A stretch of DNA of 64,000 nt, taken from NCBI GenBank assembly GCA_028554755.1, contig JAPTOF010000020.1, positions 9,639,001 through 9,703,000 on the forward strand, read 5' to 3'. The position numbers were made by a program, and so were the translations under genes. Below are positions 12,066 to 22,955 of the stretch, in pieces. The notes below the pieces were generated by a model. It was not told where the DNA came from. It searched no databases and saw only the letters and a program-made list of their open reading frames with translations. The stretch is from Cordia subcordata. Its lineage: Eukaryota; Streptophyta; Magnoliopsida; Boraginales; Cordiaceae. Positions within the stretch are counted from its first letter, which is position 1. Each line of letters begins with the position of its first letter.

Positions 12066-13623
12066 TTTACCGTTCGTTCGCGTCTTCGCGGGTTTGGTGG
12101 GGTTGGATCTTCAGCTTTTTGTTTCCCATCTTGTCGGGCTAGGGTCTGCTTACCTTTATCAGAGAACAGTTCCAACAAGTATCCTTTCTTTAATAATTCA
12201 GCTATCTCCCATTTGAGACCATTACACTCCTCTGTGGTATGTCCATGGTCTGCATGAAATTCATACCACTTCAACCTAAAAAACTCATTTTTACAAGGGA
12301 TCTCAACTTTGCCAACCACTTAACAACGTTACCCATGGTCCTTAATGTGTGAACAAGTTCGGATGAGGTCACAGAAAGGTTATACTCTGGAGCTCCTGCT
12401 TTTTGCTCTGGGTCTCGATAAAAAGGTCGTCTTCTATCGCGCGGTCTCCCATTAGTCATCTTACTTCCACGACGGCTCCCAAAGGGATAGGGTTCATGCC
12501 TCTTTGACTGGCGACTCGAGTAGAGGTCCCTTTGCCAATGATTTGAGGAGGTCCAACAAAGGTTGGCGTGATCATCCTTCTATTTAATCTATGTCCACGC
12601 CTTCGCAAGGGTATCCTTAATGGTCATGGAAGGATATTTTGTAAGCTCTTTGTACAGGTCAAAATCTAGCAGAAGCGGCCTTCGAAAGGTGGAGGCTGCC
12701 ACGGCCATATTACATTGGGGTATGGATACTTTCTCTTTGTTAAATCTTCCTACATAATCCCTTAGGGTTTCCCCTCTTCTTTGTACAATCAGGTATAGGT
12801 CGTCTGACTGCTCGCATATTGTTCTATGAACATATCAGTCAACTGGGCGAAGGATGATATGCACCCATTTGGGAGCTTGGTATACCATTGCAAAGTAGGG
12901 CCTGTTAAACTCGAACTGAAGCTCGTGCACATGCAAGCTTCTCTTTTGTCACGGGGAAAGGCTACGGTGTACATCTTCTACTTGTATTACATTATATGTT
13001 CATCAGGATTTGTGGTCCCGTTGAACAGCTTCATATTCGGGAAGGAGAATTTGGCGGACAAATCTACCATTACAATGGCGTCTATAAAAGATGACTCCGC
13101 ATAGCTGTTGGCGGCACTTCTTCCAATAAGTGCAGGTACCCCTGGAATTGTTTGGATCAGGATTCCAATTTAGCAAATCGCCTAAGCGTGTCTGGGTGTG
13201 ACCCATCTTGCCCGAGGGTCATCGTTACCTAGTCTCTTCTCACTAGTTCGAAGTACAAGCTGCGTTAGTTGCGAATGTCTAAATTCCATCTCTAAGGCTC
13301 TGGTGAGGCATAGAGTTCAATGACTGCATTGGATCCACCGGCCTGACCAGCACAGCCTTTCCTTTGTCCTAGTGTGTTGCACTTGTTAAAAGGACATTGA
13401 TCTTTTCCGAGAGGTCCAAGTTCTCTTGATGTATGGCATTGTTCTCTGCTTCTACGTCTTTGAACTTGTTCTCTGCTTCTACGTCTTTGAACTTGTTCTC
13501 TGCTTCTACGTCTTTGAACTTGTTCTCATACATTGCCAGTTTCTCCTCATAGGCCGCTATCTTTGCCAAGATAGCCTGCATATTGCTGTCCTGACTAACA
13601 CTAATATCAGGATTGGATGTCAT
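12066..13623 (-). pseudogene. Ty3/gypsy Gag polyprotein, broken
   Basis: The frame starting at 13623 (MTSNPDISVSQDS) encodes a coiled coil with three copies of a nine-residue unit NKFKDVEAE, made by a 27-bp tandem repeat at about 13445-13525. Further on come PDEH-type capsid sequence, TGPTLQWYTKLPNGCISSFA (12974-12789), typical of the gag core, and WYEFHADHGHTTEECNGLKW (about 12290-12210), the usual region after the core. Frameshifts and stops split it into at least four frames. Gag forms the particle of the element. Confidence 0.85.
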
Positions 13624-13670
13624 AGGGATTATTGGTTAAGTGCAAACGTATCGCTCTTAGTCACAGCGGG

Positions 13671-13691
13671 GCCCCACGGTGGGCGCCAAAT
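13671..13691 (-). other. primer-binding region of element A
   Basis: On the minus strand the bases after the 5' LTR read TTTGGCGCCCACCGTGGGGC. GGCGCC leaders directly after the LTR are usual in plant gypsy elements. The tRNA is not assigned. Confidence 0.65.
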
Positions 13692-14291
13692 TGTAGAAAG
13701 TGATTTTTACAATCACGAACAAGGTTGACTGGACCTCCAATAGCCTACAAGGCCAGCAAGCGAAATAAGAGACATAAATCTTTAACACCGGTGTGGTGCT
13801 GGCCAAAGACACTCGGACACTCAAGTCAGTGTCGAGCCATCGAGGAATAAGAGTTGGAAATAGTTACGGGATAGGTTTAGAACAAACCATATCTATGGAT
13901 GGTTAGGCTTCAATGTACAGGCTTTATGCATAGTATCGTAGTCCCTCCACTCCCTTTTGGTAAACCATACCTTTATAACCGCTGAGACGGAAGAGTCCTT
14001 TCTAGTTTCAGGTTCCTTCCTGATCGTGTTGCAATGAGTCTCTGCTAGGTGCTATGCTTAACTCTATCGTATTTAGATCAGGTATATCCTTCTTTATGCA
14101 CATCTTTGAAGGAGACCAAGCTCATCCCTAATTGTAGCCATGATCCAATACTCTAGAAGTATAGAGCGACCAACGCATGCTAAGAGTTTGGGCCTTGGCC
14201 CTAGCCTTTTCGATGCACAGCCCAACAAATTAGGTCTTGGACTAAGCATAATTTGGACCTTCTTGGATCTCGACAACTTTTGGCCCAAACA
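13692..14291 (-). repeat. 5' LTR of element A
   Basis: Begins TGTAGAAAGTG and ends GGCCCAAACA, 600 bp, followed by the duplication TATCC at 14292-14296. It pairs with 7356-7946. Open frames here at 14094-14401 are not genes. Confidence 0.9.
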
Positions 14292-14296
14292 TATCC

Positions 14297-15653
14297 CATT
14301 TGGCATAACAACAGTGGTTCAAGATAGATGAGTGCCTGTACACTTGAATTGTGACTTTTAAGGTGGACATTTAACATGAGGGAATAGCTCAATAGTAACA
14401 CCTTTTATTTGAGACAGTTTTGAATTCAAGTCATTATAGAGAATAAGTAGAGAATTATTATTAATTCTCTTTTAAAAAAAAGAGAAAAAAAAGGTGGACA
14501 TTGGACTGCCAGGATGGAGATTTGAAAGGATACATAAATATAGATGATAATAATAGTATGATAATATATATAATTGCAATTTTGCAATAGGTATAGCATA
14601 GTGTATTATATATATACTCTATACCATTAAGCTACACAACAATTAAGTTGAGCAACGCCCACAAGTCTGCAAAAAAAAATAGAAAAGCAAGAAAGGGATT
14701 ATAAAAAATGGAAATTATGTAAAGAAAATTAACTAATTAAGCTAATAAAGTTAGACAACTAATTAAGTTGAAGAAGTTGGACTCCTTTAAATAGAACAAT
14801 TTATTTATCATATTTACATGAATATGACAACAATTTCTTTTTTTTTATAGAAAATGAAGTTCTCTTTCGAAAAGTTAGAGTAATTAGGCGAATAATATCA
14901 TGTTCAACCCTTTAAAATTTTCCTAAAGGTTTCAAGGTCCCAATTGGATTGGCTTATAAAAAGTACCCTTTTTTTATAATACTTGAAAATGTATTTTTTT
15001 TAAAGAGATTTATCTTTTCAAAAAACTACTCTAAAGACTTATTAGAAAAAAAAAAAGAATATTTTTTTCATTAAAAAGGTGCTTTTTGATATAAAAATAG
15101 TCATTAATTAATAAAGTATATCCAAAATAAATTATCCTATATTAAAACTCTAAAATTGCCTAACCAAAAGATAAATAAATTAAGCATTCTTAAAATTTTG
15201 ACCATTGAATTACGTTGCCTATCTAATTCAAAAAGTTAGCCACTTAAATATCATTTTAAATAGCCTAAAAAACTCACAAAAATATCACAACAAGAATTCA
15301 AAGCTTTAAACCAAAAAATAAAAAGTGTTATGACAAATATTTGAAAAAAATTACTCTTACTCATTATATTGGGTTTTGTGTTTTAAAATGTTCGCCTACT
15401 AATTACAACAACAAAAAGAAATATTAAGAAAAAAATTCTACTTTAAGTTATCTTGACAAATAAATAAATAAATTGGACATAATAAAACTTTATATTTGAT
15501 GATTAATATGTTAAACTTTTTTTTTGGGGGGGGGGGGGGAGGGGGCAATTTTTTTTTTTTTGGCCTCTTTAAATAAAATACGTATACATATATATAAAAG
15601 AAATATTTTGTGGAGCTGGCCCTGGTCCCCCCAGCTCCGCTCCTCATAGGGTT
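14297..15653. other. AT-rich intergenic DNA with homopolymer runs
   Basis: No gene was recognised. Notable are A runs near 14470-14490 and a T9-G14-A-G5 run at about 15521-15545 followed by a T run. The stretch 15610-15645 (GGAGCTGGCCCTGGTCC) looks like a fossil repeat end. Confidence 0.5.
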
Positions 15654-15870
15654 GATTTGAATTAGTTTTTTTAAAATATTTTTTTAAAAAATTACATCTT
15701 TTTAAGCTTTTGTGATAAGTATAATAATTTAGCTTGAGTTAGAAAAAAAAAAGTTGAAAATTTAAAAATTTCTAATTTAATTTTTATTCAAAAATTTTAA
15801 TTTATGAAAAAAAAACACTTTTTTCAAAAATTATATGAAAAAGTGTATTTAAAAGAAATTAATTCAAACC
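15654..15870. mobile_element. AT-rich MITE, family M1, copy 1
   Basis: The ends are inverted: GATTTGAATTAGTTTTTTTAAA on the left matches the complement of AAAAGAAATTAATTCAAACC on the right. Similar elements lie at 46137-46380 and 51516-51738. No ORF. No clear target duplication was read. Confidence 0.5.
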
Positions 15871-16320
15871 AACAATCAGGAAGTCCAAGACAGAGTTTTC
15901 CTGCATTTTCTCTTTCACCTTAGTCCACTTTTTTAGGTGATTATCTACCAATCTTGTTGTGCCGCATACAAACTTGATTATAGTTATTTGTTTGAAAATC
16001 AGTCACTAATTTTTATTTTTTGTAGTTAACATGAACGCCTGATGACGACATGTTTTTTTTTTTTTTTTTTATGATCCCTATTTGCCTTATAATTATAGCT
16101 GCTGCCGAATAATTAGAGTATAATTAATTAATAATTTTTAATCCTCTCAGTGGTAAAAACCTAATAATTTTTATTTTTTAACTTTTATTTTTGTATGATT
16201 TATAAACCACTTTAGTGGGTGAAAAGATATAAAATTAAAAACTTTTGGAAGTCGTGTGGTGTAACCACTATAGTTTCAAATTTTCATTATATTTTTAATT
16301 GTAATAGAAATGTTTCTTTT

Positions 16321-16866
16321 TTCAAAGAATCCTAAGAGTTCAACCTTAAAACCAATTGGTGCCAAGTGGAGTAACTCATGATCTTATTAAGTGGTAAATG
16401 AAGTAGTTCATGATCTTATTAAGTGTTTTTGAATTTTATGAACTTTCAATCTGCTACTTTAATACTCCCCCTTACATGTGACATAATTTGATAATTGAAA
16501 GAAGGATTACATATAGACAAATATAATAATACTACTTTAATATTCCCCCTCACGTGTGACCTGATTTGATAATTGAAAGAATGATTACACATGGACAAAT
16601 ATAATAATTGAAAGAAGGGTCACACTTAGACAAATATAATAATATTACTCTAATATTTCTCCTCACGTATAACCTAATTTGATAATTGAAACAAGGATCA
16701 CACATGGACAAATATAATTGGCCTATAACCTAGGCTTTGATATCATCTAAAGAATAGATGATATTCTAACCTAAAGTCGAATGGTACTAGGTGGTGTAGC
16801 CGAAGATTTTATTAAGTAGTCTTAGATTTTATAAACTTTCTATGCAAGAAGAATAATACTCTAACA
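16321..16866 (-). mobile_element. TRIM-type miniature LTR retroelement
   Basis: Short direct repeats at 16321-16464 and 16746-16866 flank a 281-bp core without coding capacity. On the minus strand the right repeat is followed by TGATATCAAAGCC, close to an initiator-Met primer site. The left repeat is preceded by the purine tract AAGGGGGAG. Flanks CTTTT (16316-16320) and CTTTC (16867-16871) look like a slightly decayed 5-bp duplication. The core holds three to four tandem units of about 95 bp (CACGTGTGACCTGATTTGATAATTGAAAG type). Confidence 0.65.
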
Positions 16867-16871
16867 CTTTC

Positions 16872-18189
16872 GCCTTAGTTATGATGAAATTACCAATGAG
16901 CACTATATAAACTACGCACATAATAAATGCATAGTATTAATTTTCTCATAGCTAATTTAAATAAAAACATTTCTAATGTAATTATAAATATCTATTGAAT
17001 TTTTTCAAAAAATTGAGACTTACAAAATAGTAGAGGCTCACAACACTTGACCATTGGGAAATTTTTTAATCTTTTATTTTCTCCCGTCCACGGAAGTGGT
17101 GAACAAATCATGAAAATCTTTTCTTTCAAAAAGAATATATATTAAAGGCAAAAATGATATTTTGTGAAGTTGGTGAACTTTCATTTTGCTGACGTAAACA
17201 TAACAGAGGGAGTTAGAAAGGGAGAAAATAATTGAGGGACTTATTTGATTTAGTACTAAAAATAAAGAGATTTGGAGGTCTTTTTCTTATTTATATTACA
17301 TGAGTATAATTATGTTAAGTTGTATGTGCAAGCTTATTTATTGTGTAGTACGCAAATATGTAGCATTCAGATAAAGATATATAAAAGATTACGACGTAAG
17401 TACAATTTCAATTTATTGAGTGATGCATGGATTATATGTATTCTATCATGTCCCTTCATGTGAAATGGTGTAGTGACTAAGCTTTTCACGGGAAGGGCTG
17501 GCTTCCCATCTCCCTACTACACCATGAACACGTGAAACGCTCAATATGGCATTTAGAGGATGTTTGATTTGACTTTTAAATTAATTATACTCTTTTAAAA
17601 TCTAATTTAAGTTATAGACAGGTTTGTTTTAATTAAAAAAAAGGTATTTTTTAAGTGATTTTAAGTAGAAAATAAGAAGTTCGTAGTTTTTGTTTTTTAT
17701 AGCTTAGCACTTTGAAAAAAAAAAAATTTGTCCAAATCATTTACTACCTTATCCTTATATTTTTATCTTTATTACTAAAATATCTTTACTTTTTTATCTT
17801 ATACTTATTTTTTCTTACTTTTATTACTTTACTTTATTTAATAATTATTATATATTTATATTATATATAATATAAATTAAGTTATTAAATTATAACATTT
17901 TGATAATGTACTTTTAGGAAATAAATAAATAACTATATTTATTATGTTTTAACCAAATTCAATTTTACATCCTTAATAGCTATTTTAATAATATAAGTTA
18001 TTTTCAACCTTTTAACCAAATATTTAAATACTTATTTTTATAATTATAACTTTTTTCAAATATATACTATTTTACTTTTATTTAATTAAAGCCAAAAGTA
18101 CTTTGCATATTTTCTTATATACTAATCCAAACGCCATTAGTTAATTGATAGTCAACTGATGATTCCGAGAGTAAAATCACGATGGTACC
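16872..18189. other. intergenic DNA with a probable large MITE
   Basis: No gene. About 17545-18140 is a very AT-rich block whose ends are weakly inverted (GGATGTTTGATTTGACTTTT against the complement of GTATATAAG...CCAAACGCCATTAG), suggesting a non-autonomous DNA transposon. The frame at 17272-17463 is unsupported. Confidence 0.4.
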
Positions 18190-19020
18190 TTGAGGTTTCA
18201 CATGTTACGCAATCAGGGTTGGGGTCATCCGTTGACAAGTGATAATGTCATGCCCCATCTTATGGTAATCTTATAGTAGGCAAGCGCAGGACACAACACG
18301 CCACAAGCTTAAGAAATAAAAACACCCGGTAATTTTGTAAGGCAAAACACAATCATACCAAATAACAAAGTACTACAATCCATAATAGCAATTCTACCAC
18401 CCTTTCCGAGCAACTTTAACAATAAAAGAATTCTCAATTGGCCAAAAAAGACACCCGAATTATTGTAAAACGAGAAACTCCAAAACATTTTAATTTATTA
18501 CATAACCAATGCTAAATCCAAATGCCCTAACTAGAGACACACCAGAGAAATATCAAAAGTTTAACAGCAACGTCTCTATTTGATTAGATTTCATGGTCAT
18601 TTATCCCATCCTACCAGCTCTAGTGCAAACTCATTCTTTAGGATCAAAAAAGAAGAACAAGAGAAAAACAGAAGGCGTGAGCAAATGAATGCCCATTAAT
18701 AGGATCTTCTCCCAAGAACACGATAACGATAGCAAGTGCCAAAGTAGAAAGCTCAAATTGAACGAATAACTAATGAATACGAATAGAGTATTAAAACTGC
18801 CATGATACCATTGTAAAGTTTAACATAAAATAATCACATGCAATAATAATGGAAAGTTCTTAAGCTGTACCATAATGATAGGTACAATATTCCTATCATG
18901 CCTACAATGTTAAGTACAATGCCCCCAACCAGTCTACAATGTTGAGTACAATGCCCTCAACAGGCCTACAATGATAAGTACTACGCCCTTATCAGGCAAG
19001 GAATCCTTTTATATTAACAC
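18190..19020. repeat. LTR-like non-coding tract ending in a hairpin array
   Basis: GC content rises against the flanks and phrases such as TGATAATGTCATGCCCC and repeated CAATGCCC resemble plant gypsy LTR or leader sequence. No partner LTR or target duplication was found. The right end carries four 32-bp hairpin units, listed separately. Confidence 0.35.
18877..18993. repeat. four-unit tandem hairpin array, exact 32-bp period
   Basis: Stem starts are 18877, 18909, 18941 and 18973. The units pair GATAGG/CCTATC, GTTAAG/CCCAAC (partly mismatched), GTTGAG/CTCAAC and GATAAG/CTTATC, each around a nine-base loop beginning TAC. The stem bases differ between units but pairing is kept in three of four. 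Spacer motif CCTACAAT precedes the later units. The function is unknown. Confidence 0.8.
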
Positions 19021-20419
19021 ATTCACATCAAATTGTACACCTTATGAACAAACTAAAATACATGACACTATAATGTTTGAGAGTAAATGATACATTGAGT
19101 AAAGGGAACAAACCAATGAATAGTATCAAAACACAGACACTTTGCTTGATGAAAGTATATCTCACATGCATATTTACACGTATGCGGTTGGATGTTTTGA
19201 TCAAATTAAAAAAATTCCAGGAGCTAACCGTATATTCAAGAAAATTAAGAGAAGCAAGAAAAGGAAAGGGAATAATGATGATGATAATGATCATGGTGTA
19301 TCAACGTAAAAATATCCAGATGCAAAAAGAAGAGGTTTATCAATATATCAAAGCTTATTCGATTTTTTCTTAAGAATAGTGTTAACTGTATACACACACA
19401 CTAGTATGACACCTGTGTGATGCACGAGGAGCGACATATGTAATTGGATATATTAAAATTATAGAGTTTTTACATTTTACTAAATAGTTATTGAGACAAT
19501 TATATACTATAGAATTAACAAAACGATGATGATATATATATAAAGAAAAGGCATAATATTAGTTAAATTAAAATATTTAATACAGGAATGGAACTAAATA
19601 AATGATAAAAAACAAAAAGTAAGCTATGAATGGATATATTTAATTAATTGATAAGTAATACAAAAAGGTTGTCATATAGAGCGATACTTGGTAGCACGAA
19701 ATTATAACTTATTTTGTTTTATTATATAGTGTAGATATATATTCTGGGTTTCTTGATCAACGTAGGCTTAAGGAAAAACATTAGGAACAACACATTTTTC
19801 TTAAAGTCTGACTTCAACTTGCTTGCAATTGAGTCTTGAAAAGAAATGCTAGACATGCATGATGTTTATTACTCAAGTTGCAGACTTTGTTTTGAACGTG
19901 GATCGAAGATCAGCACATGACACGTATGTCGGGACAGGAAATGATTGAAGTAGCGATTCATGAGACAAAGAGCCAGCACGTGGATTTTTTTTCTTTTCTT
20001 TTCTTTTCCAGGAAACAAATATGTAGAACGGAAAAGACATATAGAAACTCAGTGCTTTCGGGGAAAATTTTATATTAAAAGATGGAAGAATCCCACTTAC
20101 CTTAATCTCCAAAATTATATCTCCAAGAAAAATTCTTCTGAAAGTTCTTAAGATTGAAATCCTACCCTTATTGAACGAATATGCATATTTTTTTTATGAG
20201 CCTCAAAACTCCATCTTAGGAAATATAAGCTAATCTCAAATTTTAATATAATCACTGACCAAATACCATAAATGTTGAGAACCTGCAACTAGCAGGGACA
20301 GTAGCTTCTGAGTTTTGCTTAGAGTTTTCTATAGAGGAATGTACGAGAAGATTTTAGAGGAGAAGATTTTATGCTTATTTATTTATTTATTTATTTTAAA
20401 CAGAAGTCTTTTTGATATG
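19021..20419. other. intergenic DNA, no gene supported
   Basis: Frames at 19028-19373 and 19873-20151 exist on both strands at once and match no known protein. Short ATG/GAT and TATA microsatellites occur at about 19275-19292 and 19530-19545, and a TTTA run near 20380. Confidence 0.45.
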
Positions 20420-20660
20420 TTAAGAGTCATTTTATAGAACTACAACAAAAATCTATAAGTAGTCTTACAAATTTTGTTTACTTACAAATTATGGATTGAT
20501 GAATTTTATTTTAAACCGATAATTTTTATGAGCTAATGTTATAATTTTTTTTGAAAAGTCTTAGAAATATTTATTATAGACCTGTAAATTTTTATTCTAA
20601 ATTTATAATTTTTTTTTATGGACAGATGTTAGCCCAAGTGGATAGAGGAACTTCCTAATG
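20420..20660. repeat. repeat family R2, copy 1
   Basis: Repeats of the type TTAGACCTGTAAATTTTTATTCTA and the ending GATGTTAGCCCAAGTGGAT..GAGGAACTTCC recur at 22645-22955. This copy is more decayed and its left end is unclear. Confidence 0.45.
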
Positions 20661-20999
20661 TTAGATAGTGTTAAGCAAAATAGCAAGTGTTTTTTTTTTT
20701 CCTTTTTAATGTGAGAGATAACAACACATATAATAAAATAATGTATAAGATTATATTATAAAAAAAATTATTGATTCAGTCAACAAAATTAACTTCTTCT
20801 CTCCTTTATGAAATTATCTAGCCAAAAAATAAATACATTACATATGAAAAACTCCAAGTACCTAACCAACAAAATAAATAAATTAAATATTATTAAAATT
20901 TATTTGCTAAAGTTACTTATTTATTACAAAAATTTGATCATTGAAATATCATCTATATAGAAAAAATACCAAAAACACCACTATGGGAAGAATTTTCAC

Positions 21000-21200
21000 T
21001 AAAAAAAAAAAAATAGATTTGAGACAAAAAATTGTCATCTTAAAACAAATTTGAGATAGAAATGTTTTGTCTCAAATATGTATAAACTTATTAGAAAATT
21101 TTGTGCAAATTTTTCATATTGATTTGAGACGAAAAGTTTTCGTCTCAAAGTTCATATTAATTTGAGACAAAAAAATCTGTCTCAAATTTTCCATTTCAAA
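21000..21200. repeat. cluster of three GAGAC hairpins, probable MITE remnant
   Basis: Three inverted repeats in a row: 21049-21077 (ATTTGAGA/TCTCAAAT), 21123-21149 (13-bp perfect arms TTTGAGACGAAAA around one base) and 21160-21187 (ATTTGAGACA/TGTCTCAAAT). Such repeats are common near the ends of plant DNA transposons. No element borders were found. Confidence 0.65.
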
Positions 21201-21384
21201 TCCACTAGTTTCTGGTACCGTTTAGGCAAAAGAAAAGGAGAGAAAAAAATTAAGGGGGGCACTGAAAAAATATTAAAACATTTATATAGACTAACTTATA
21301 TCTTTTTGAAGTTTGGAGTCAACACCGTAAATTATATCATGTACCTATCGAAGTACAGAGTATGGTGTACTAGACTATTTGTTC

Positions 21385-21825
21385 AGTATTCATAAGCTAT
21401 TTGTCTAGTAAAATTTATAGAAATATCTATACATGAAAACATTCACAGATATTTATTTAGAATAAAAAGATTATTTATTTAGCATTTATAAGCTGCTTAT
21501 CTAGTAAAATCCATTGATCATTACAATATCTATTGACAAGTGTAAAATTGATAAACACCTGTATATGAAAATAGTTACAGATGTCTGTTCAGAATAAAAA
21601 GATTATTTATTTAATATTTATAAGCTGTGTGTCTAGTAAAATCGACAAATCATCACGATATTTGTTGATAAGTGTAAAATTAACAAAAATTTATAAATGA
21701 AAACAGCCAAAGATGTTTGTTCAGAATAAAAAGATGATTTGTTCAATATTCATAAATTGTTTGTTCAATAAAATTCATTGATCATCTTTGTTCAGTACTG
21801 ATAAGCTATTTGTTTAGTACCTTTA
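21385..21825. repeat. tandem repeat, roughly 120-130 bp unit
   Basis: About three and a half units containing GTTCAGAATAAAAAGATTATTT, ATAAGCTGTTTGTCTAGTAAAATC and GATAAGTGTAAAATTAACAAA. Units diverge noticeably and shorten toward the right. Non-coding. Confidence 0.75.
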
Positions 21826-22644
21826 CAGCCACAGGTACATGTTGCACTGCGTACCTATGGGCTCACAATATAAGTTCCCAGTCAATAGCCTTGCTCGGTT
21901 CTCCTTAATTCTACCCCTATTTGTTATAGTATTACTAATTGGCCCTTCCAAATATTTCGTTCAAGGTCAAGAACTAGAGCAACGCACGGAGTCATTACAA
22001 TGGCATAAGAATAGGGATGATGATGGTACTCCATCAGGCCGAGTATTGCAGTAGTTAGGGCGAAGTTTTGGGAAAAAAAAGAAAAAAGACCCTATTAGGC
22101 TGGGGCGGGGCGCGGTCTTTTGTCCCTACCTTGTATAGGTACGAGTAGGATAGAGATTTATTAGCCCTGCCCCATACATACATACGTACATACATTATGG
22201 GACTTTGAAGGCCAAAGTTCAAATCCCTTTAGTAACCCTTTGTTATATTTTTGTGTTAAGATTTTATTTATTTGTTATTAGTAATTAGGGTTTTAAAAAA
22301 ATGGGTTTTAATCTAGTTTATCCACATTGCATATCTTGTTGACCTTGTTAACCCAGTACCCCAAGGGAGTATGGCGGGGTTTTTACTCCGATACACGCAG
22401 GGACGATGACAACAAGATAGTGTATTGGCAAATCAGGGCGGAAAATCCATGCAAAACTATACAATTTATTAAGAGCCGATTGTCCAAATATGCAATTGAT
22501 TGCTGCGTAAATTTTTTCTTGCGTAGTGAAATCCCGTCAACAAGAGAGACAGTATTTTCCCTTTAATTATAGCCATTGCCTAACATTTCTTTTGAATTTG
22601 GAAAAATGACATTTAGGACATGGTTTCTCAGTTTTTATTCCCTT
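21826..22644. other. unidentified single-copy stretch
   Basis: Frames at 21839-22054 and 22327-22566 are open but match nothing recognised and lack a supporting gene model. A GC-rich spot at 22095-22120 (GGCTGGGGCGGGGCGCGG) and a CATA microsatellite at 22173-22195 resemble pieces of hAT-like repeats. Confidence 0.35.
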
Positions 22645-22955
22645 TAAGTTTAGGATTTCTCTTCCATCCTTTAGACTGCCATCAGTCTATAAAAAAAAAT
22701 TATAGGTTTAAAACAAAATTTGTAACATTACAATAAAATCTATTGGACTTTTAAAAAAATATATAGTCCTATAAATTTTTATTTTAGACCTATAAAATTT
22801 TCTATGGCTCATGAATTCTTGTTTTAGACCTACGAATTTTTTTGTGGACTATGTTATAAATTTTGCTACAAAGTCCTACAAATTTTTGTTTTAGACCTAC
22901 AAATATTTTCTGTTGACTAATGTTAGCCAAAAGGATGGAAGAGCTTCCCCTAAGT
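22645..22955. mobile_element. MITE with ~35-bp TIRs, family R2 copy 2
   Basis: The left end CTCTTCCATCCTTTAGACTGCC is mirrored by the right end GTTAGCCAAAAGGATGGAAGAG. Inside are four or five units of the type GTCCTACAAATTTTTGTTTTAGACCTAC. Flanks TAAGTTTAG and TAAGTCTAA could be a decayed 9-bp duplication, which would suggest a Mutator-like origin. Confidence 0.6.

Larger units (their letters stand above)
7356..14291 (-). mobile_element. Ty3/gypsy LTR retrotransposon, Tat-like, degraded (element A)
   Basis: Two direct LTRs (7356-7946 and 13692-14291) bound the element, flanked by a perfect 5-bp duplication TATCC (7351-7355 and 14292-14296). It reads on the minus strand: 5' LTR at 13692-14291, then a primer-binding region with TTTGGCGCCCACCGTGGGGC, gag, protease, partial RT, an opposite-strand ORF, a purine tract and the 3' LTR. 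RNase H and integrase were not found and the RT stops before its catalytic YxDD block, so this copy cannot move by itself. Tat lineage is inferred from the DNG protease motif, the GGCGCC leader and the opposite-strand ORF before the 3' LTR. Gag and pol are broken by frameshifts and stops. Confidence 0.9.

Noticed and set aside
13426..13728. Plus-strand frame with three CFYVFELVL repeats
   Set aside because: Antisense shadow of the NKFKDVEAE repeats in gag.
19873..20151. Overlapping frames on both strands
   Set aside because: No homology, no splice support, and mutual shadows.
22327..22566. 79-residue plus-strand frame
   Set aside because: No recognised domain and a non-ATG start; kept only as part of an unidentified stretch.
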